64,000 nucleotides of DNA from Flavobacterium sp. JAS (GCF_020991455.1 NZ_JAJMOX010000009.1:231938-295937); one strand, 5' to 3'. Positions 49,789-58,802 are shown, counted from the first letter of the stretch. The notes: generated from the letters alone by a model not told the origin. Numbers and translations: made by a program.

Positions 49789-50787
49789 TTATGTTTTCCC
49801 TAATAGTAAAATCAAATCTATTAATCTTGATGAATATCCAATTTCGTTATCGTACCAGCCTACAACTTTTACCATTTTGTCAATAACAGATGTTAGTTGG
49901 GCGTCAAACAAACACGAATGTGTGTTGCCAATTACATCAACCGAAACGATTGGATCTTCTGTATAATCTAGTATTCCTTTTAAATTTGTTTTTGATGCTT
50001 TTTCAAATGCGTTATTAATTTCTTCAATAGTAACAGCGCGTTTTACATTAAATGTTATGTCCGTTAATGAACCATCCGGAACAGGAACGCGAATTCCGCA
50101 ACCGCCAATTTTATGATGCAATTTAGGAAAAATTTTTGTTAAAGCCTTAGCTGCACCTGTAGTTGTTGGAACAATTGACTGGCTTGCACCTCTTGCACGT
50201 CGTAAGTCCTTATGTGGTTGGTCATGAAGACTTTGGTCAGTTGTGTAAGAATGTATTGTTGTGATGTAAGCTTGCTCAATTCCGCATAATTCATCGATGA
50301 TTTTAATCATCGGAGCGGCATTATTTGTTGTACAGCTTGCATTCGAAACAATATTTTCGGTTCCGTCCAGTATATTTTCATTTACACCAAGAACTACTGT
50401 TTTTATAGTATCAACTTCTGAAGGAGCTGAAAGAATTACTTTTTTTGCTCCAGCTTCAAGATGCGCATTTAGTTCTTCATGTGTTTTGTATTTTCCGGTA
50501 GACTCAATTACAAAATCAATATCATGACTTTTCCAGTCTAAATTTGAAATACTCTTTTCATGAAAAAATATAAAATGCTTTCCATCGACAATAATACTTT
50601 CTTCGTCATGACTGACTTTGAAAGGCAAAACACCGTGAATACTGTCGTATTTTATCAAATGCGACATAGTCTTGTTATCAGCAATATCGTTGATTGCAAC
50701 GACTTCGATTTGAGGATGGTTTAAAAGAAGACGAAATAAATTTCTGCCAATTCTTCCAAAACCGTTTATAGCAATTCTAGTTTTCAA
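49789..50787 (-). CDS. gap: glyceraldehyde-3-phosphate dehydrogenase, type I
   Basis: A 332-residue glycolytic enzyme converting glyceraldehyde 3-phosphate to 1,3-bisphosphoglycerate. The cofactor site is INGFGRIGRN; the catalytic Cys152 lies in SNASCTTN and the base His179 in TTIHSYTTDQ. Substrate phosphate contacts appear in RRARGASQSIVPT. Some family-conserved positions look altered (VVGWYDNEIGYSSRLIDL is standard, MKTRIAINGFG is standard), so normal activity is expected. It may be one of two gap copies, as in other Flavobacteria, where one favours gluconeogenesis. Confidence 0.95.
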   Translation of the reverse strand: MKTRIAINGFGRIGRNLFRLLLNHPQIEVVAINDIADNKTMSHLIKYDSIHGVLPFKVSHDEESIIVDGKHFIFFHEKSISNLDWKSHDIDFVIESTGKYKTHEELNAHLEAGAKKVILSAPSEVDTIKTVVLGVNENILDGTENIVSNASCTTNNAAPMIKIIDELCGIEQAYITTIHSYTTDQSLHDQPHKDLRRARGASQSIVPTTTGAAKALTKIFPKLHHKIGGCGIRVPVPDGSLTDITFNVKRAVTIEEINNAFEKASKTNLKGILDYTEDPIVSVDVIGNTHSCLFDAQLTSVIDKMVKVVGWYDNEIGYSSRLIDLILLLGKT

Positions 50788-50789
50788 TA

Positions 50790-50876
50790 TTTAATGTTTA
50801 TCTGTTTAATCGCTTAACTGTTTATTAGTTTTATATCTTGACGATTAAACGAATAAACACTTAAACAAATAACCTT
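50790..50876. repeat. CTGTTTATT / AATAAACAC inverted repeat words
   Basis: GCTTAACTGTTTATT (about 50811-50825) and AATAAACACTTAAAC (about 50851-50865) are imperfect inverted copies, with TTTAATCG and CGATTAAAC also inverted within the block. It lies between gap and lipA. Confidence 0.6.
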
Positions 50877-50879
50877 TTT

Positions 50880-51746
50880 TTATAAAATATGTTTTTGTGC
50901 TTTGTATGAAGAACGTACCAACGGCCCGCTTTCAACATGGCGGAAACCTAATTCAAGACCAAATTTTTCGTATTTTGCAAATTGGTCAGGTGTGATAAAT
51001 TCTTTTACCGGTAAATGTTTTTTACTTGGTTGTAGGTATTGACCAATTGTAACAACATCTACATTTGCATTTCTTAAATCTGTCATAGTCTGAAAAACTT
51101 CTTCTTCAGTTTCACCAAGGCCTAACATGATTCCTGATTTGGTTCTGTTGATGCCTTTTTCTTTTAAGTAACGCAAAACTTCTAAGCTACGATCATATTT
51201 TGCCTGAATACGCACTTCACGAGTTAAACGACGTACAGTTTCAACATTATGAGAAACTACTTCAGGATTTGCTTCTACAATTCTATCAAGATTTCTTTCC
51301 ATTCCTTGAAAATCAGGAATTAAAGTTTCAAGAGTAGTATTTGGGTTCATTCTGCGAATCGCTTTAACTGTTTCGATCCAGATAATAGACCCTCCGTCTT
51401 TCAAATCATCTCTGTCAACACTTGTAATTACAGCGTGTTTGATGTTCATGATTTTTATAGAACGTGCTACTTTTTCAGGTTCGTCCCAATCTACCGTTTC
51501 AGGTCTGCCGGTTTTTACACCGCAGAAACCGCAAGAACGTGTACAAACATTTCCTAAAATCATAAAAGTTGCCGTTCCTTCGCCCCAGCATTCCCCCATA
51601 TTAGGGCAGCTTCCGGAGGTGCAAATGGTATTTAAGCTGTATTTATCAACTAAACCACGAAGTTCAGTATATTTTTGTCCAATTGGAAGTTTTACTTTTA
51701 ACCATTTAGGTTTTCCAGTTGGTATATTTTCAATGACTGTTTCCAT
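50880..51746 (-). CDS. lipA: lipoyl synthase
   Basis: A 288-residue radical-SAM enzyme inserting two sulfurs into protein-bound octanoyl groups. The radical-SAM cluster is CTRSCGFC with Cys68, Cys72 and Cys75; the auxiliary cluster uses Cys42, Cys47 and Cys53 in ICTSGSCPNMGECWG. RSSYKAQ at the end provides the unusual serine ligand (RSSY). SHNVETVRRLTREVR is another signature. Length is normal. TATCTTTG lies just upstream of the start. Confidence 0.97.
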   Translation of the reverse strand: METVIENIPTGKPKWLKVKLPIGQKYTELRGLVDKYSLNTICTSGSCPNMGECWGEGTATFMILGNVCTRSCGFCGVKTGRPETVDWDEPEKVARSIKIMNIKHAVITSVDRDDLKDGGSIIWIETVKAIRRMNPNTTLETLIPDFQGMERNLDRIVEANPEVVSHNVETVRRLTREVRIQAKYDRSLEVLRYLKEKGINRTKSGIMLGLGETEEEVFQTMTDLRNANVDVVTIGQYLQPSKKHLPVKEFITPDQFAKYEKFGLELGFRHVESGPLVRSSYKAQKHIL

Positions 51747-51764
51747 ATATCAAAATTCAAAGTA

Positions 51765-51772
51765 CAAAGATA
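51765..51772 (-). promoter_or_regulatory. -7 element TATCTTTG of lipA
   Basis: A perfect TAnnTTTG on the minus strand, 18 bases before the ATG. Confidence 0.6.
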
Positions 51773-52044
51773 AGCATTGTAGTTTATTTGGAGATTCGTT
51801 TAAGATTTAATTTGGTATTGATCTGATTAAGATTTATAAAAGTCTATTTTGATGATAATTACATGATGATGTTAAATTATTGTTTTTAAATTGTGATGTG
51901 GGGTAAAAAAGCTTATTTTTTGTCTGCTAATTGAAATAAGATGAATAATTATGATAAAGGACTGATTTTTACTCGTTTAAAATTTATATCTTTATTTGTT
52001 AAAAAAATAACCTTAAATGAAATAAAACGGCATTGATGTTGTAC

Positions 52045-52052
52045 TACATTTG
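52045..52052 (+). promoter_or_regulatory. -7 element TACATTTG of the M48 protease gene; gap 51773-52077 otherwise empty
   Basis: TACATTTG matches TAnnTTTG 25 bases before the ATG. The 330-base divergent gap contains only AT-rich DNA with TGATGATAATTACATGATGA-like simple sequence; I see no gene or hairpin. Confidence 0.6.
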
Positions 52053-52077
52053 CTGTTAAATTGTAATAATAAAAAAT

Positions 52078-52938
52078 ATGAAAAAGAAATTTATTGTATT
52101 GGGAGTTTTATTTGCCACTTTTGGTTTCACTAGAATGAATGCGCAAATTAATTTTGGAGAAAAAGCTATAGGAGCCGTTCAAAAAGGAGTTACAGGTTTT
52201 ACATTTAGCAATGCTGATGCAGCTGCGTTATCTAAAGCAGCAGTTGAGAAAATGGATAAAGAAAATGAGGTTGCCGCAGCAACTGATCCTTATACTTTAA
52301 GATTGAACAGGGTCTTTGGGAAATATACTGCTGGTGATGGTTATACTTTAAACTACAAAGTCTACAAATTAAAAGAAGTAAATGCCTTTGCAACAGCAGA
52401 CGGAAGCGTTCGTGTATATTCTGGTTTAATGGATATCATGGATGATAATGAGTTACTTGCTGTAATTGGTCACGAAATTGGTCACGTTGCAAATCACGAT
52501 TCACAAGATGCTATCAAAGCAGCTTACAAAAAAGAAGCTTTAATGGATGCAGCAGCTTCACAATCAGCAACGGTTGCAAGTGTTACAGATAGTCAATTAG
52601 GGAAAATAGGAAGTGCAATTGTTGACAGTAAATTTAGCCGCAAGCAAGAAGCTGAAGCTGATTTATTCTCTTATAACTTCATGAAAAAGAATGGTTATAA
52701 TGTAAATGCCGAAGAATCTGCTTTTAGAATTTTAGCTAAAATGAGTGAAGGAACCGAAGCTTCATTTATTGACCAGATGATGAGTTCTCACCCTGATTCA
52801 AAACAACGAGCTGAAGATGCTAAAAAACGTGCAGAGAAAGATGGTTTGTATAAACCTTATGTGCAACAGAAAATTGTAAATACGGCACCGGCTAAAAAAG
52901 CTACTACCACTAAAAAGACAACAACTAAAAAGAAATAA
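52078..52938 (+). CDS. M48-family metalloprotease (exported)
   Basis: A 286-residue protein with a signal peptide ending near RMNAQ and the zinc motif HEIGH (His132, Glu133, His136) in LLAVIGHEIGHVANHDS; the third ligand is Glu in KQEAEADLFSYNFM. SSHPDSKQRAEDAKKRAE is the typical late motif of this family. It resembles periplasmic BepA/LoiP-type proteases that degrade misassembled outer-membrane proteins. The last 20 residues are a low-complexity Lys/Thr tail (KKATTTKKTTTKKK) not expected in the family. Own promoter and terminator. Confidence 0.92.
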   Translation: MKKKFIVLGVLFATFGFTRMNAQINFGEKAIGAVQKGVTGFTFSNADAAALSKAAVEKMDKENEVAAATDPYTLRLNRVFGKYTAGDGYTLNYKVYKLKEVNAFATADGSVRVYSGLMDIMDDNELLAVIGHEIGHVANHDSQDAIKAAYKKEALMDAAASQSATVASVTDSQLGKIGSAIVDSKFSRKQEAEADLFSYNFMKKNGYNVNAEESAFRILAKMSEGTEASFIDQMMSSHPDSKQRAEDAKKRAEKDGLYKPYVQQKIVNTAPAKKATTTKKTTTKKK

Positions 52939-52958
52939 TAATTTCTGTTAGAAAAATA

Positions 52959-52996
52959 AAAACCGACAAGTTTCAAAACTTTGTCGGTTTTTTTAT
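52959..52996. terminator. bidirectional terminator between M48 and PH-domain genes
   Basis: AAAACCGACAA (52959-52969) pairs with TTGTCGGTTTT (52981-52991) and is followed by T on the + strand; the minus strand is also T-rich. Confidence 0.87.
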
Positions 52997-53004
52997 TTTT
53001 AAGA

Positions 53005-53385
53005 TTAACCTAAAACGTGAAAGGCTAATACTTTTTGCACATCATAAACATTTACAGATTTGTTGAATTGTTTTACGATACTTGGTTGCAATTCGCTGGC
53101 AACCCAGATTTTTAATTCAGCATCAAGATCAAAAGTTCCTGCAGTTTCTACGCTAAATCTGGTAATGCTTTTGTAAGCAATCGATTTGTATTCGGTTTTG
53201 CTACCTGTTATTCCTTGTACATCAACTAGAATTAATCTTTTGTTAGTGAAGATAAAAGTATCACGGATTAGTTTAAAACCCATTTCGATTTCTTCATTGT
53301 CAGTTAAAAGTTGTCCGTATTTTTTAAGTAAATCATCTTGACTTACTGAACCAGCATTGCCAAGAATAGCCGAAAATATTCCCAT
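53005..53385 (-). CDS. bacterial PH-domain protein (YdjM/DUF1696-like)
   Basis: A 126-residue protein with a PH-like fold: GFKLIRDTFIFTNKRLILVDVQGITGSKTEYKSIAYKSITRFSVE is the shared signature of the bPH_1 family. No signal peptide. These proteins form ring-like oligomers of unknown function. Gene start is immediately after a short gap; no operon partner is obvious. Confidence 0.9.
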   Translation of the reverse strand: MGIFSAILGNAGSVSQDDLLKKYGQLLTDNEEIEMGFKLIRDTFIFTNKRLILVDVQGITGSKTEYKSIAYKSITRFSVETAGTFDLDAELKIWVASELQPSIVKQFNKSVNVYDVQKVLAFHVLG

Positions 53386-53451
53386 TTTTTAGTTTTTAAT
53401 TTGATTACAATTTTTTTGTCTTCTTAGGAAGTGTAAAAGTAATTCATTTTG

Positions 53452-54189
53452 TTAAATCTTCTGACTGACCCTAAATTTAATTAACAAAGGAGTTAAAATT
53501 AAAGAAATTAAAAAAGCTGAAATTAACGTAACAAATATGTTGCCGAAGGCTTTTATATTAAAATGAATAAAAAATCTAAGAATTGAGATAATTATTGTGC
53601 AGATAATAATTGTAATCCAGTATTTTTTATAATTAAAAGGTTTTTGGATTTTGCTTTTTGGTAGCTTTAATAATGCGATTACAATTACTATTCCGCCTAT
53701 TAAAGTGCTTAAATGTTGTGCTATTTTCCAAATCGGAATTTCATTTCCAAAAACGATGAAGTTGTTTTTTAATAAAGGAATTTGATCTACAAAATAACCA
53801 TGATTGTGTGTAAAACCGTCCCAAAGTAGGTGAGAAGCGATGCCTATGATTATCGAAATTAGAATAATAATCCAATTTTGTTTAAAATGAGTGTTCCAAT
53901 CAAATGAAGTATAATCAATTACTCGTTGTTTTATAAAATCAGGTAAATTATAAAATAATGCATCACAAATAAAATTATGAAAAATAAAAGATAGTAAGAT
54001 GGCTAATGGCAAATCAAACCAGAATATTCCGTAAAATGTATGGCTATAATTGCTTTGAACTTTCATTCGAATGAAATATTCAAAATCTGGAGTTATACTT
54101 CCAATTACTAAACCTGTTAGCGAAAGCCATTTTGAAGGTAAATATCTGAGAGGTAAAACTATTGCTGGATGAGAAAAAGTAAAAGGCAT
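53452..54189 (-). CDS. DUF4184-family membrane protein
   Basis: A 245-residue polytopic membrane protein. MPFTFSHPAIVLPL, GLVIGSITPDFEYFIRM, HTFYGIFWFDLPLAI, ASHLLWDGFTHNHGYFV and PIWKIAQHLSTLIGG are diagnostic of DUF4184, which shares His/Asp motifs with metal-dependent membrane hydrolases of the YdjM/DUF457 kind. The His and Asp residues (SHP, PDFEY, SHLLWDGFTH) could form a metal site. Function is unknown. About six hydrophobic segments. Confidence 0.9.
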   Translation of the reverse strand: MPFTFSHPAIVLPLRYLPSKWLSLTGLVIGSITPDFEYFIRMKVQSNYSHTFYGIFWFDLPLAILLSFIFHNFICDALFYNLPDFIKQRVIDYTSFDWNTHFKQNWIIILISIIIGIASHLLWDGFTHNHGYFVDQIPLLKNNFIVFGNEIPIWKIAQHLSTLIGGIVIVIALLKLPKSKIQKPFNYKKYWITIIICTIIISILRFFIHFNIKAFGNIFVTLISAFLISLILTPLLIKFRVSQKI

Positions 54190-54292
54190 TAAGTTTAAAT
54201 AAGATTGAGGTTCTGCGTGAGGTTAAAATTAGTATTATTAAATTGACTAGAAAACTTAATTTTTCTTAATCTCTTAATGGTAAAAACAAAAG

Positions 54293-54320
54293 CAAAAAAA
54301 AGCAGAACCTAAGTTCTGCT
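54293..54320 (-). terminator. terminator of tonB
   Basis: AGCAGAAC-CTAA-GTTCTGCT (8-bp stem); on the minus strand TTTTTTTT follows. Confidence 0.85.
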
Positions 54321-54332
54321 TTTCTCTATTTA

Positions 54333-55154
54333 TTATTCTAGTTCTGTTTTTATTGTTATTGGGAGATTGTAGGCAGTTCTCACCGCTTTTCCGTTTAGCA
54401 TTCCCGGACTCCATTTTGTTTTTAATGATTTTAATACTCTGATCGCTTCTTTACCCATTCCGTAACCTGGATCTCTTTTTACTTCGATGTCAGTCATTGA
54501 ACCATCTCTTTCGATCACAAAAGAAACATATACTTTTAATGTTTTTTCTGCATCTAATTCCGGTCTGTTGAAATTATTTCCCACGAAAGTGTAAAACTTA
54601 TTGATTCCCCCAGGAAATTCTGGTAATTTGTCTAATGCAGCTGCTATTACAGGAATCTCTGGATTCACTGATGGTGTTACTATCGTTTCTGGACCGTTAC
54701 CACCAGGTAATGCATTATTACTAGGAGTTCCGTTTCCTGGCGTAGCATTGTCAATAGCAGGGCTATTTTGTTTATTAGTTGCAATTTCCGGTGCAGCCTC
54801 AGGAGTTGCAGCAACCACAGGATGTGTTAACTGAACTACTTCAGGAGCTGGTGCAGTTTGTTGTGGAGGCGCAATTGGTTTTGGCGGTTCTACTACGTTC
54901 GGGTGAATGTCAACTTTTGTTGGATGTATTGGAATATCAGGAGCGGTTGGTGTCTCTATGACAGTGCCGCCTCTAAACTTATTAATCAACATCGACGCAG
55001 TTCCCAGACTTGCTAATAATAACAGTCCTGCAAATAGTGCTGTAATTGTAGTTTTAGAATTTTCCTGACGTAATTGATACGCGCCGTACTCTTTGTTTTT
55101 GTTTTCGAAAACAAGGTCGGTCCAAGTGGTTTCGTAGATGTTTGATTTAGACAT
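54333..55154 (-). CDS. tonB: TonB-family energy transducer
   Basis: A 273-residue protein. A cytoplasmic start with ENKNKEYGAYQLRQ, a single transmembrane helix (about 35-56), a proline-rich periplasmic linker (about 65-165, VVEPPKPIAPPQQTAPAPEVV) and a C-terminal TonB domain (about 185-273) with VYVSFVIERDGSMTDIEVKRDPGYG, MGKEAIRVLKS and WSPGMLNGKAVRTAYNLPI. It transmits proton-motive energy from ExbB-ExbD to outer-membrane receptors such as those at 18471 and 24895. No exbB or exbD is nearby. Confidence 0.93.
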   Translation of the reverse strand: MSKSNIYETTWTDLVFENKNKEYGAYQLRQENSKTTITALFAGLLLLASLGTASMLINKFRGGTVIETPTAPDIPIHPTKVDIHPNVVEPPKPIAPPQQTAPAPEVVQLTHPVVAATPEAAPEIATNKQNSPAIDNATPGNGTPSNNALPGGNGPETIVTPSVNPEIPVIAAALDKLPEFPGGINKFYTFVGNNFNRPELDAEKTLKVYVSFVIERDGSMTDIEVKRDPGYGMGKEAIRVLKSLKTKWSPGMLNGKAVRTAYNLPITIKTELE

Positions 55155-55310
55155 GATTTTTGGATTTTAAGGTTAAGTAACTTTAAATCATAAGCGATAA
55201 GGTTTTTGGTTTTAGCTAACAACGTAGGTGTTGTTATTTTAGTATGTGAATAATTTATTTTTTTAAGAATAAATACATAGATATGTTATTCTTTTCTTAA
55301 AGATAATAAA

Positions 55311-55862
55311 TTATCTATTACGTTCAATGATTTCTGCTAATAATTTTTTTGCACGAAGTAATTTCACTTTTACGTTGCTCAGAGGCTCGTCAATCTTTAC
55401 GGCAATTTCCTGATAAGTCATTTCCTGAAAGTAACGTAACTGAATTACTTCCTGATAGTGGGGTTTTAATTCTTTGATGCAAAGAAGCAATCGGGAGAGG
55501 TTTTGCTCTTTAATTAAAGCATCTTCAGCAGATGGAGTAGTGTCAGCAATATTATAAGCCTGCTGATCTTCGGCGTCAGTGATTTCTATAAAAAGATTAG
55601 TTTTCTTTTTTCGAAGTAAATCAATGTAAACGTTTTTTGCAATGGCAATTAACCAGGTATTGAATTGAAATTCAGAATTGTATGTGGCTATTTTGTCAAA
55701 AGCTTTTGAGAAAGTCTCAATGGTAATATCTTCGGCAGTAGTTTCGTTTTCGGTACGTTTTAGCATAAAGCCGTACACCTCATTCCAGTAATAATCTAAT
55801 AAAAAAGTAAAGGCAATTTGGTCACCTTTTTTTGCTTTTTCTATTTTAGAATTTATTTCCAA
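55311..55862 (-). CDS. ECF RNA polymerase sigma factor
   Basis: A 183-residue sigma-70-family factor with region 2 (about 10-80, FTFLLDYYWNEVYGFMLKRT, EDITIETFSKAFDKIATYN, FNTWLIAIAKNVYIDLLRKK) and region 4 (about 120-178, LRYFQEMTYQEIAVKIDEPLSNVKVKLLRAKK). No anti-sigma gene is adjacent. Its start overlaps the end of the GT2 gene by ten bases, so it is translated from the same mRNA as a glycosyltransferase, an unusual pairing. Its regulon is unknown. Confidence 0.92.
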   Translation of the reverse strand: MEINSKIEKAKKGDQIAFTFLLDYYWNEVYGFMLKRTENETTAEDITIETFSKAFDKIATYNSEFQFNTWLIAIAKNVYIDLLRKKKTNLFIEITDAEDQQAYNIADTTPSAEDALIKEQNLSRLLLCIKELKPHYQEVIQLRYFQEMTYQEIAVKIDEPLSNVKVKLLRAKKLLAEIIERNR

Positions 55863-56959
55863 TGTACAGGTTTTGAAAAGAGATTAGTTATAAAGATATT
55901 AATTTGCGTGAATATAAGCATGATTTCTACAACTGGAAACCAAACTTTAATATCTTTTTCTTTTAATTTTCCAGCAGAAAATCCAATTACTGTCCAGGCA
56001 ACGGTGTAACGTGTTGCCAAAATAGCCAATACAGCAATCCATTGAAACTGGAATGCCAATAAAAGGATAACTAATAAAAAGAATAATAATTGTGTACTAA
56101 AGAATAGACCCAATTGCATTTTGTCAAAAAACTTATAGTGTTCTGCAGTAGAAACATGTCTTCTTTTTTGAGTAAACCATTCTTTATAAGTTTCTTTTGG
56201 TTTTGAATAGGTGAAACTTTCAGGCGTGTAAGAAATTGCAGTATTTGCTTTATGTGCAGCCTGATTGATAAACAAATCGTCATCGCCGGAACGAACCTGA
56301 ATATGATCGATGAAACCATTAACATTAAAGAATTCTTCTTTTTTGTAAGCCAGATTTCGTCCAACTCCCATGTATGGAAGCCCAATCTTTGCCCATGAAA
56401 AATATTGTACAGCCGTTAAAACAGTTTCAAAACGGATAACTTTATTTAATAATGAACGTTCTACTTTTTCGTAACCACCATAACCCAGAACAATAGTTTT
56501 GTTCATTGTAAAGTGCGAAGTCATAGCTGTGATCCAGTCTTTTGAAGTTGGATAACAATCGGCATCTGTAAATAATAGGTAATCTTTTTTAGAAGCTTTG
56601 ATGCCTAATGTCAGCGCATATTTTTTGTTTCCCCAAAAGGCTTCATTATTTTGTACTTTAACCAAACGAATGTTTGGGTATTGTTTTTCAAATTCTTCAA
56701 AAACTTCTAATGTTTCGTCGCTTGAAGCATCGTCTATTAAAACAATTTCAAAATCAGGGTAATCTTGTTCTGCTAATAACGGAATAAACTTTTTAACATT
56801 TTCTTCTTCATTTTTAGCACAGACAATTACTGAAACAGGGAGTTTTTTTGATGTAATCTCTTGTGGTTTAGCAAAGGCAAATTTTCCAAAAATTCCTAAG
56901 TAGTAGAAAATTTGAATAACAACAATAGCAATAAAGAAGTAAAATAAAGTTATAAGCAT
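55853..56959 (-). CDS. family 2 glycosyltransferase (membrane)
   Basis: A 368-residue protein with an N-terminal hydrophobic helix, a GT-A domain (PVSVIVCAKNEEENVKKFIP, IVLIDDASSDETLEVFEEF, LLFTDADCYPTSKDW with the DxD-like motif, QKRRHVST as the acceptor-site motif) and two or more C-terminal membrane helices (FFSTQLLFFLLVILLLAF, VLAILATRYTVAW). It resembles processive or lipid-linked GT2 enzymes such as those making polysaccharides or glycolipids. It is the promoter-proximal gene of the unit with the ECF sigma factor. The sugar donor is unknown. Confidence 0.9.
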   Translation of the reverse strand: MLITLFYFFIAIVVIQIFYYLGIFGKFAFAKPQEITSKKLPVSVIVCAKNEEENVKKFIPLLAEQDYPDFEIVLIDDASSDETLEVFEEFEKQYPNIRLVKVQNNEAFWGNKKYALTLGIKASKKDYLLFTDADCYPTSKDWITAMTSHFTMNKTIVLGYGGYEKVERSLLNKVIRFETVLTAVQYFSWAKIGLPYMGVGRNLAYKKEEFFNVNGFIDHIQVRSGDDDLFINQAAHKANTAISYTPESFTYSKPKETYKEWFTQKRRHVSTAEHYKFFDKMQLGLFFSTQLLFFLLVILLLAFQFQWIAVLAILATRYTVAWTVIGFSAGKLKEKDIKVWFPVVEIMLIFTQINIFITNLFSKPVHWK

Positions 56960-56998
56960 CTGATTTTAATGTCTTTTAATTTCTGAATCTTGCGCGTG

Positions 56999-57028
56999 CA
57001 AATGTACTTATGAATTCCTAGATTTCAA
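56999..57028 (-). promoter_or_regulatory. promoter of the GT2-sigma operon
   Basis: On the minus strand: TTG (57026-57028), a 19-base spacer, TACATTTG (56999-57006), a full consensus match 40 bases before the ATG. Confidence 0.75.
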
Positions 57029-57042
57029 TGGCTAAAGCCGAT

Positions 57043-57657
57043 TTACTTTCGGCATTTCAACATTTCTTTCGCAACAGCAATAGCCTGAGGGTTTTCGCTT
57101 TTTTCTAATTCTGAAATTATGTTTTTATAATTGTGATCGTCTCTGTTTTGGGATAGTTTTTTGGTGGCCTGAATCTCGTCAATTTCAATTTCAAAACCAA
57201 AGATTCCTCTGGCTTCGCGCATTGTCTTTGCTGATAAATTCTCGACACGAATTGGATTTACAGAATTAGCTTCGTATTTATCGACCAACTTTTTAAGTTG
57301 CTCTATAGTGGCAGCTTCGTCAACAATCTTAATTCGTCCGTAAACATGTACGGCTATATAATTCCATGTTGGTACATTTTCATGATCATACCAAGAGGGA
57401 GAAATGTAACTATGCGGACCTGTAAAAACTGCTAAAACCTGATCGTTTTCAGCAAAACCTTCTGCTTGCGGATTAAGTTTAGAAAGATGCCCTTGCAGAA
57501 TTTCTTTCCCGTCAGCATTCAATTCAAGTTCTATCGGAATGTGGGTTGCGCACAATTTTCCGTGAGTTTGATTGATCAGAATTCCAAAACTATTTTCTTT
57601 CAAAAAAGTTCTGATAGATTCCGGATCTTCGTCTTTGAATATGTCAGGTGTATACAT
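57043..57657 (-). CDS. FMN-binding PaiB-family protein
   Basis: A 204-residue protein of the PaiB family: MYTPDIFKDEDPESIRTFLKENSFGILI, ATHIPIELE, GHLSKLNPQAE, FTGPHSYISPSWY and VPTWNYIAVHVYGRIKIV match the FMN-binding split barrel. PaiB was described in Bacillus subtilis as a negative transcriptional regulator of sporulation and degradative enzymes, but many members may be flavin-dependent enzymes. The role here is unknown. It is a single gene flanked by a palindromic repeat. Confidence 0.92.
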   Translation of the reverse strand: MYTPDIFKDEDPESIRTFLKENSFGILINQTHGKLCATHIPIELELNADGKEILQGHLSKLNPQAEGFAENDQVLAVFTGPHSYISPSWYDHENVPTWNYIAVHVYGRIKIVDEAATIEQLKKLVDKYEANSVNPIRVENLSAKTMREARGIFGFEIEIDEIQATKKLSQNRDDHNYKNIISELEKSENPQAIAVAKEMLKCRK

Positions 57658-57674
57658 TATTTATATTTTATTCA

Positions 57675-57745
57675 ATTGTCAGACTGAGCGAAGTCGAAAT
57701 GCTTTAAAATCGGAAAACGACTTCGACTTCGTTCAGTCTGACAAT
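57675..57745. repeat. 71-base palindromic element with 24-bp arms
   Basis: The arm at 57675-57698 (ATTGTCAGACTGAGCG then AAGTCGAA) pairs with 57722-57745 with a single G-T mismatch. Ends are ATTGTCAG/CTGACAAT. Related single arms occur near 17555. Confidence 0.82.
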
Positions 57746-57788
57746 ATTATTAATTAATAATAATTCGTGAATTCTTGGCAAAAAAAAT

Positions 57789-58802
57789 CTAAATCACATT
57801 AACTTCTGCTTCAATATGAATCCCGAAAGTTTCAAAAACTGTTTTCTGAACATCTTTCGAAACTGCTAAAATTTCTTGTCCGGTTGCGTTTCCATAATTT
57901 ACCAAAACCAAAGCTTGATTTTTATGAACCCCTGCATCACCAAAACGTTTTCCTTTAAAACCAGCTTGTTCAATTAACCAGCCAGCCGGAACTTTTACTT
58001 CGGTTTCAGAAACTTCATAATATTTCATTTCTGGAAATTTCTGGTGGATTTTTTCGAAATCAGATTTCAATAGAATCGGATTTTTAAAGAAACTTCCGCT
58101 GTTTCCCAGTTCTTTTGGATCTGGTAATTTACTTTGTCTAATGGCAATTACAGCATTACTCACATCTTTTAAAGTTGGATTTGTAATGTTGTTTTTAGCT
58201 AATTCAGCAGTAATATCTCCGTAAGAAGTATTGATTTTATGATTACGTTTGGTCAATTTATAAATTACAGATGTAATAATATATTGATCTTTAACTTCAT
58301 TTTTAAAGATGCTTTCTCTATAACCAAAATTACATTCGGCATTCGTGAAAGTTTTTGTTTCCTGAGATTCAATATTTATCGCTTCGCAAGAAATAAAGGT
58401 GTCTTTTATTTCTGTTCCGTAGGCACCAATATTCTGAACTGGAGTTGTACCAACATTTCCCGGAATAAGAGACATGTTTTCTAAACCGCCAAAATTATTG
58501 TCGATTGTCCACAATACGAAATCATGCCAGGTTTCGCCAGCCTGACTTTCAACCCAAACAGAATCTTCATCTTCTTTGATGATTTTTTTACCTTTTAAAT
58601 CAATATGAATCACCAAAGCATCAATGTCTTTAGTCAAAAGCATATTGCTTCCGCCCCCTAAAATAAATTTTTTCTCGTTTTTGTGTTCTTGTAAAATGGT
58701 TTTTAATTCAGCAACCGAATGTACTGCGATAAATTGTCTGGCGCTGGCTTCGATACCAAAAGTATTGTAGTTTTTTAAAGAAAAATTGGATTGGATTTCC
58801 AT
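57789..58802 (-). CDS. murB: UDP-N-acetylenolpyruvoylglucosamine reductase
   Basis: A 337-residue FAD enzyme making UDP-N-acetylmuramate for peptidoglycan. FAD-binding signatures are NTFGIEASAR, FILGGGSNMLL and SLIPGNVGTTPVQNIGAYGTEI; the catalytic Ser is in GNSGSFFKNP and the Glu in the C-terminal segment HIEAEVNVI. The additional KLTKRNHKINTSYGDITAEL segment is typical of the type I (E. coli-like) enzyme. A TACTTTTG -7 element lies upstream. Confidence 0.96.
   Translation of the reverse strand: MEIQSNFSLKNYNTFGIEASARQFIAVHSVAELKTILQEHKNEKKFILGGGSNMLLTKDIDALVIHIDLKGKKIIKEDEDSVWVESQAGETWHDFVLWTIDNNFGGLENMSLIPGNVGTTPVQNIGAYGTEIKDTFISCEAINIESQETKTFTNAECNFGYRESIFKNEVKDQYIITSVIYKLTKRNHKINTSYGDITAELAKNNITNPTLKDVSNAVIAIRQSKLPDPKELGNSGSFFKNPILLKSDFEKIHQKFPEMKYYEVSETEVKVPAGWLIEQAGFKGKRFGDAGVHKNQALVLVNYGNATGQEILAVSKDVQKTVFETFGIHIEAEVNVI

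Noticed and set aside
51439..51810. 123-codon + strand frame opposite lipA
   Set aside because: Overlaps the radical-SAM coding region; no known motifs.
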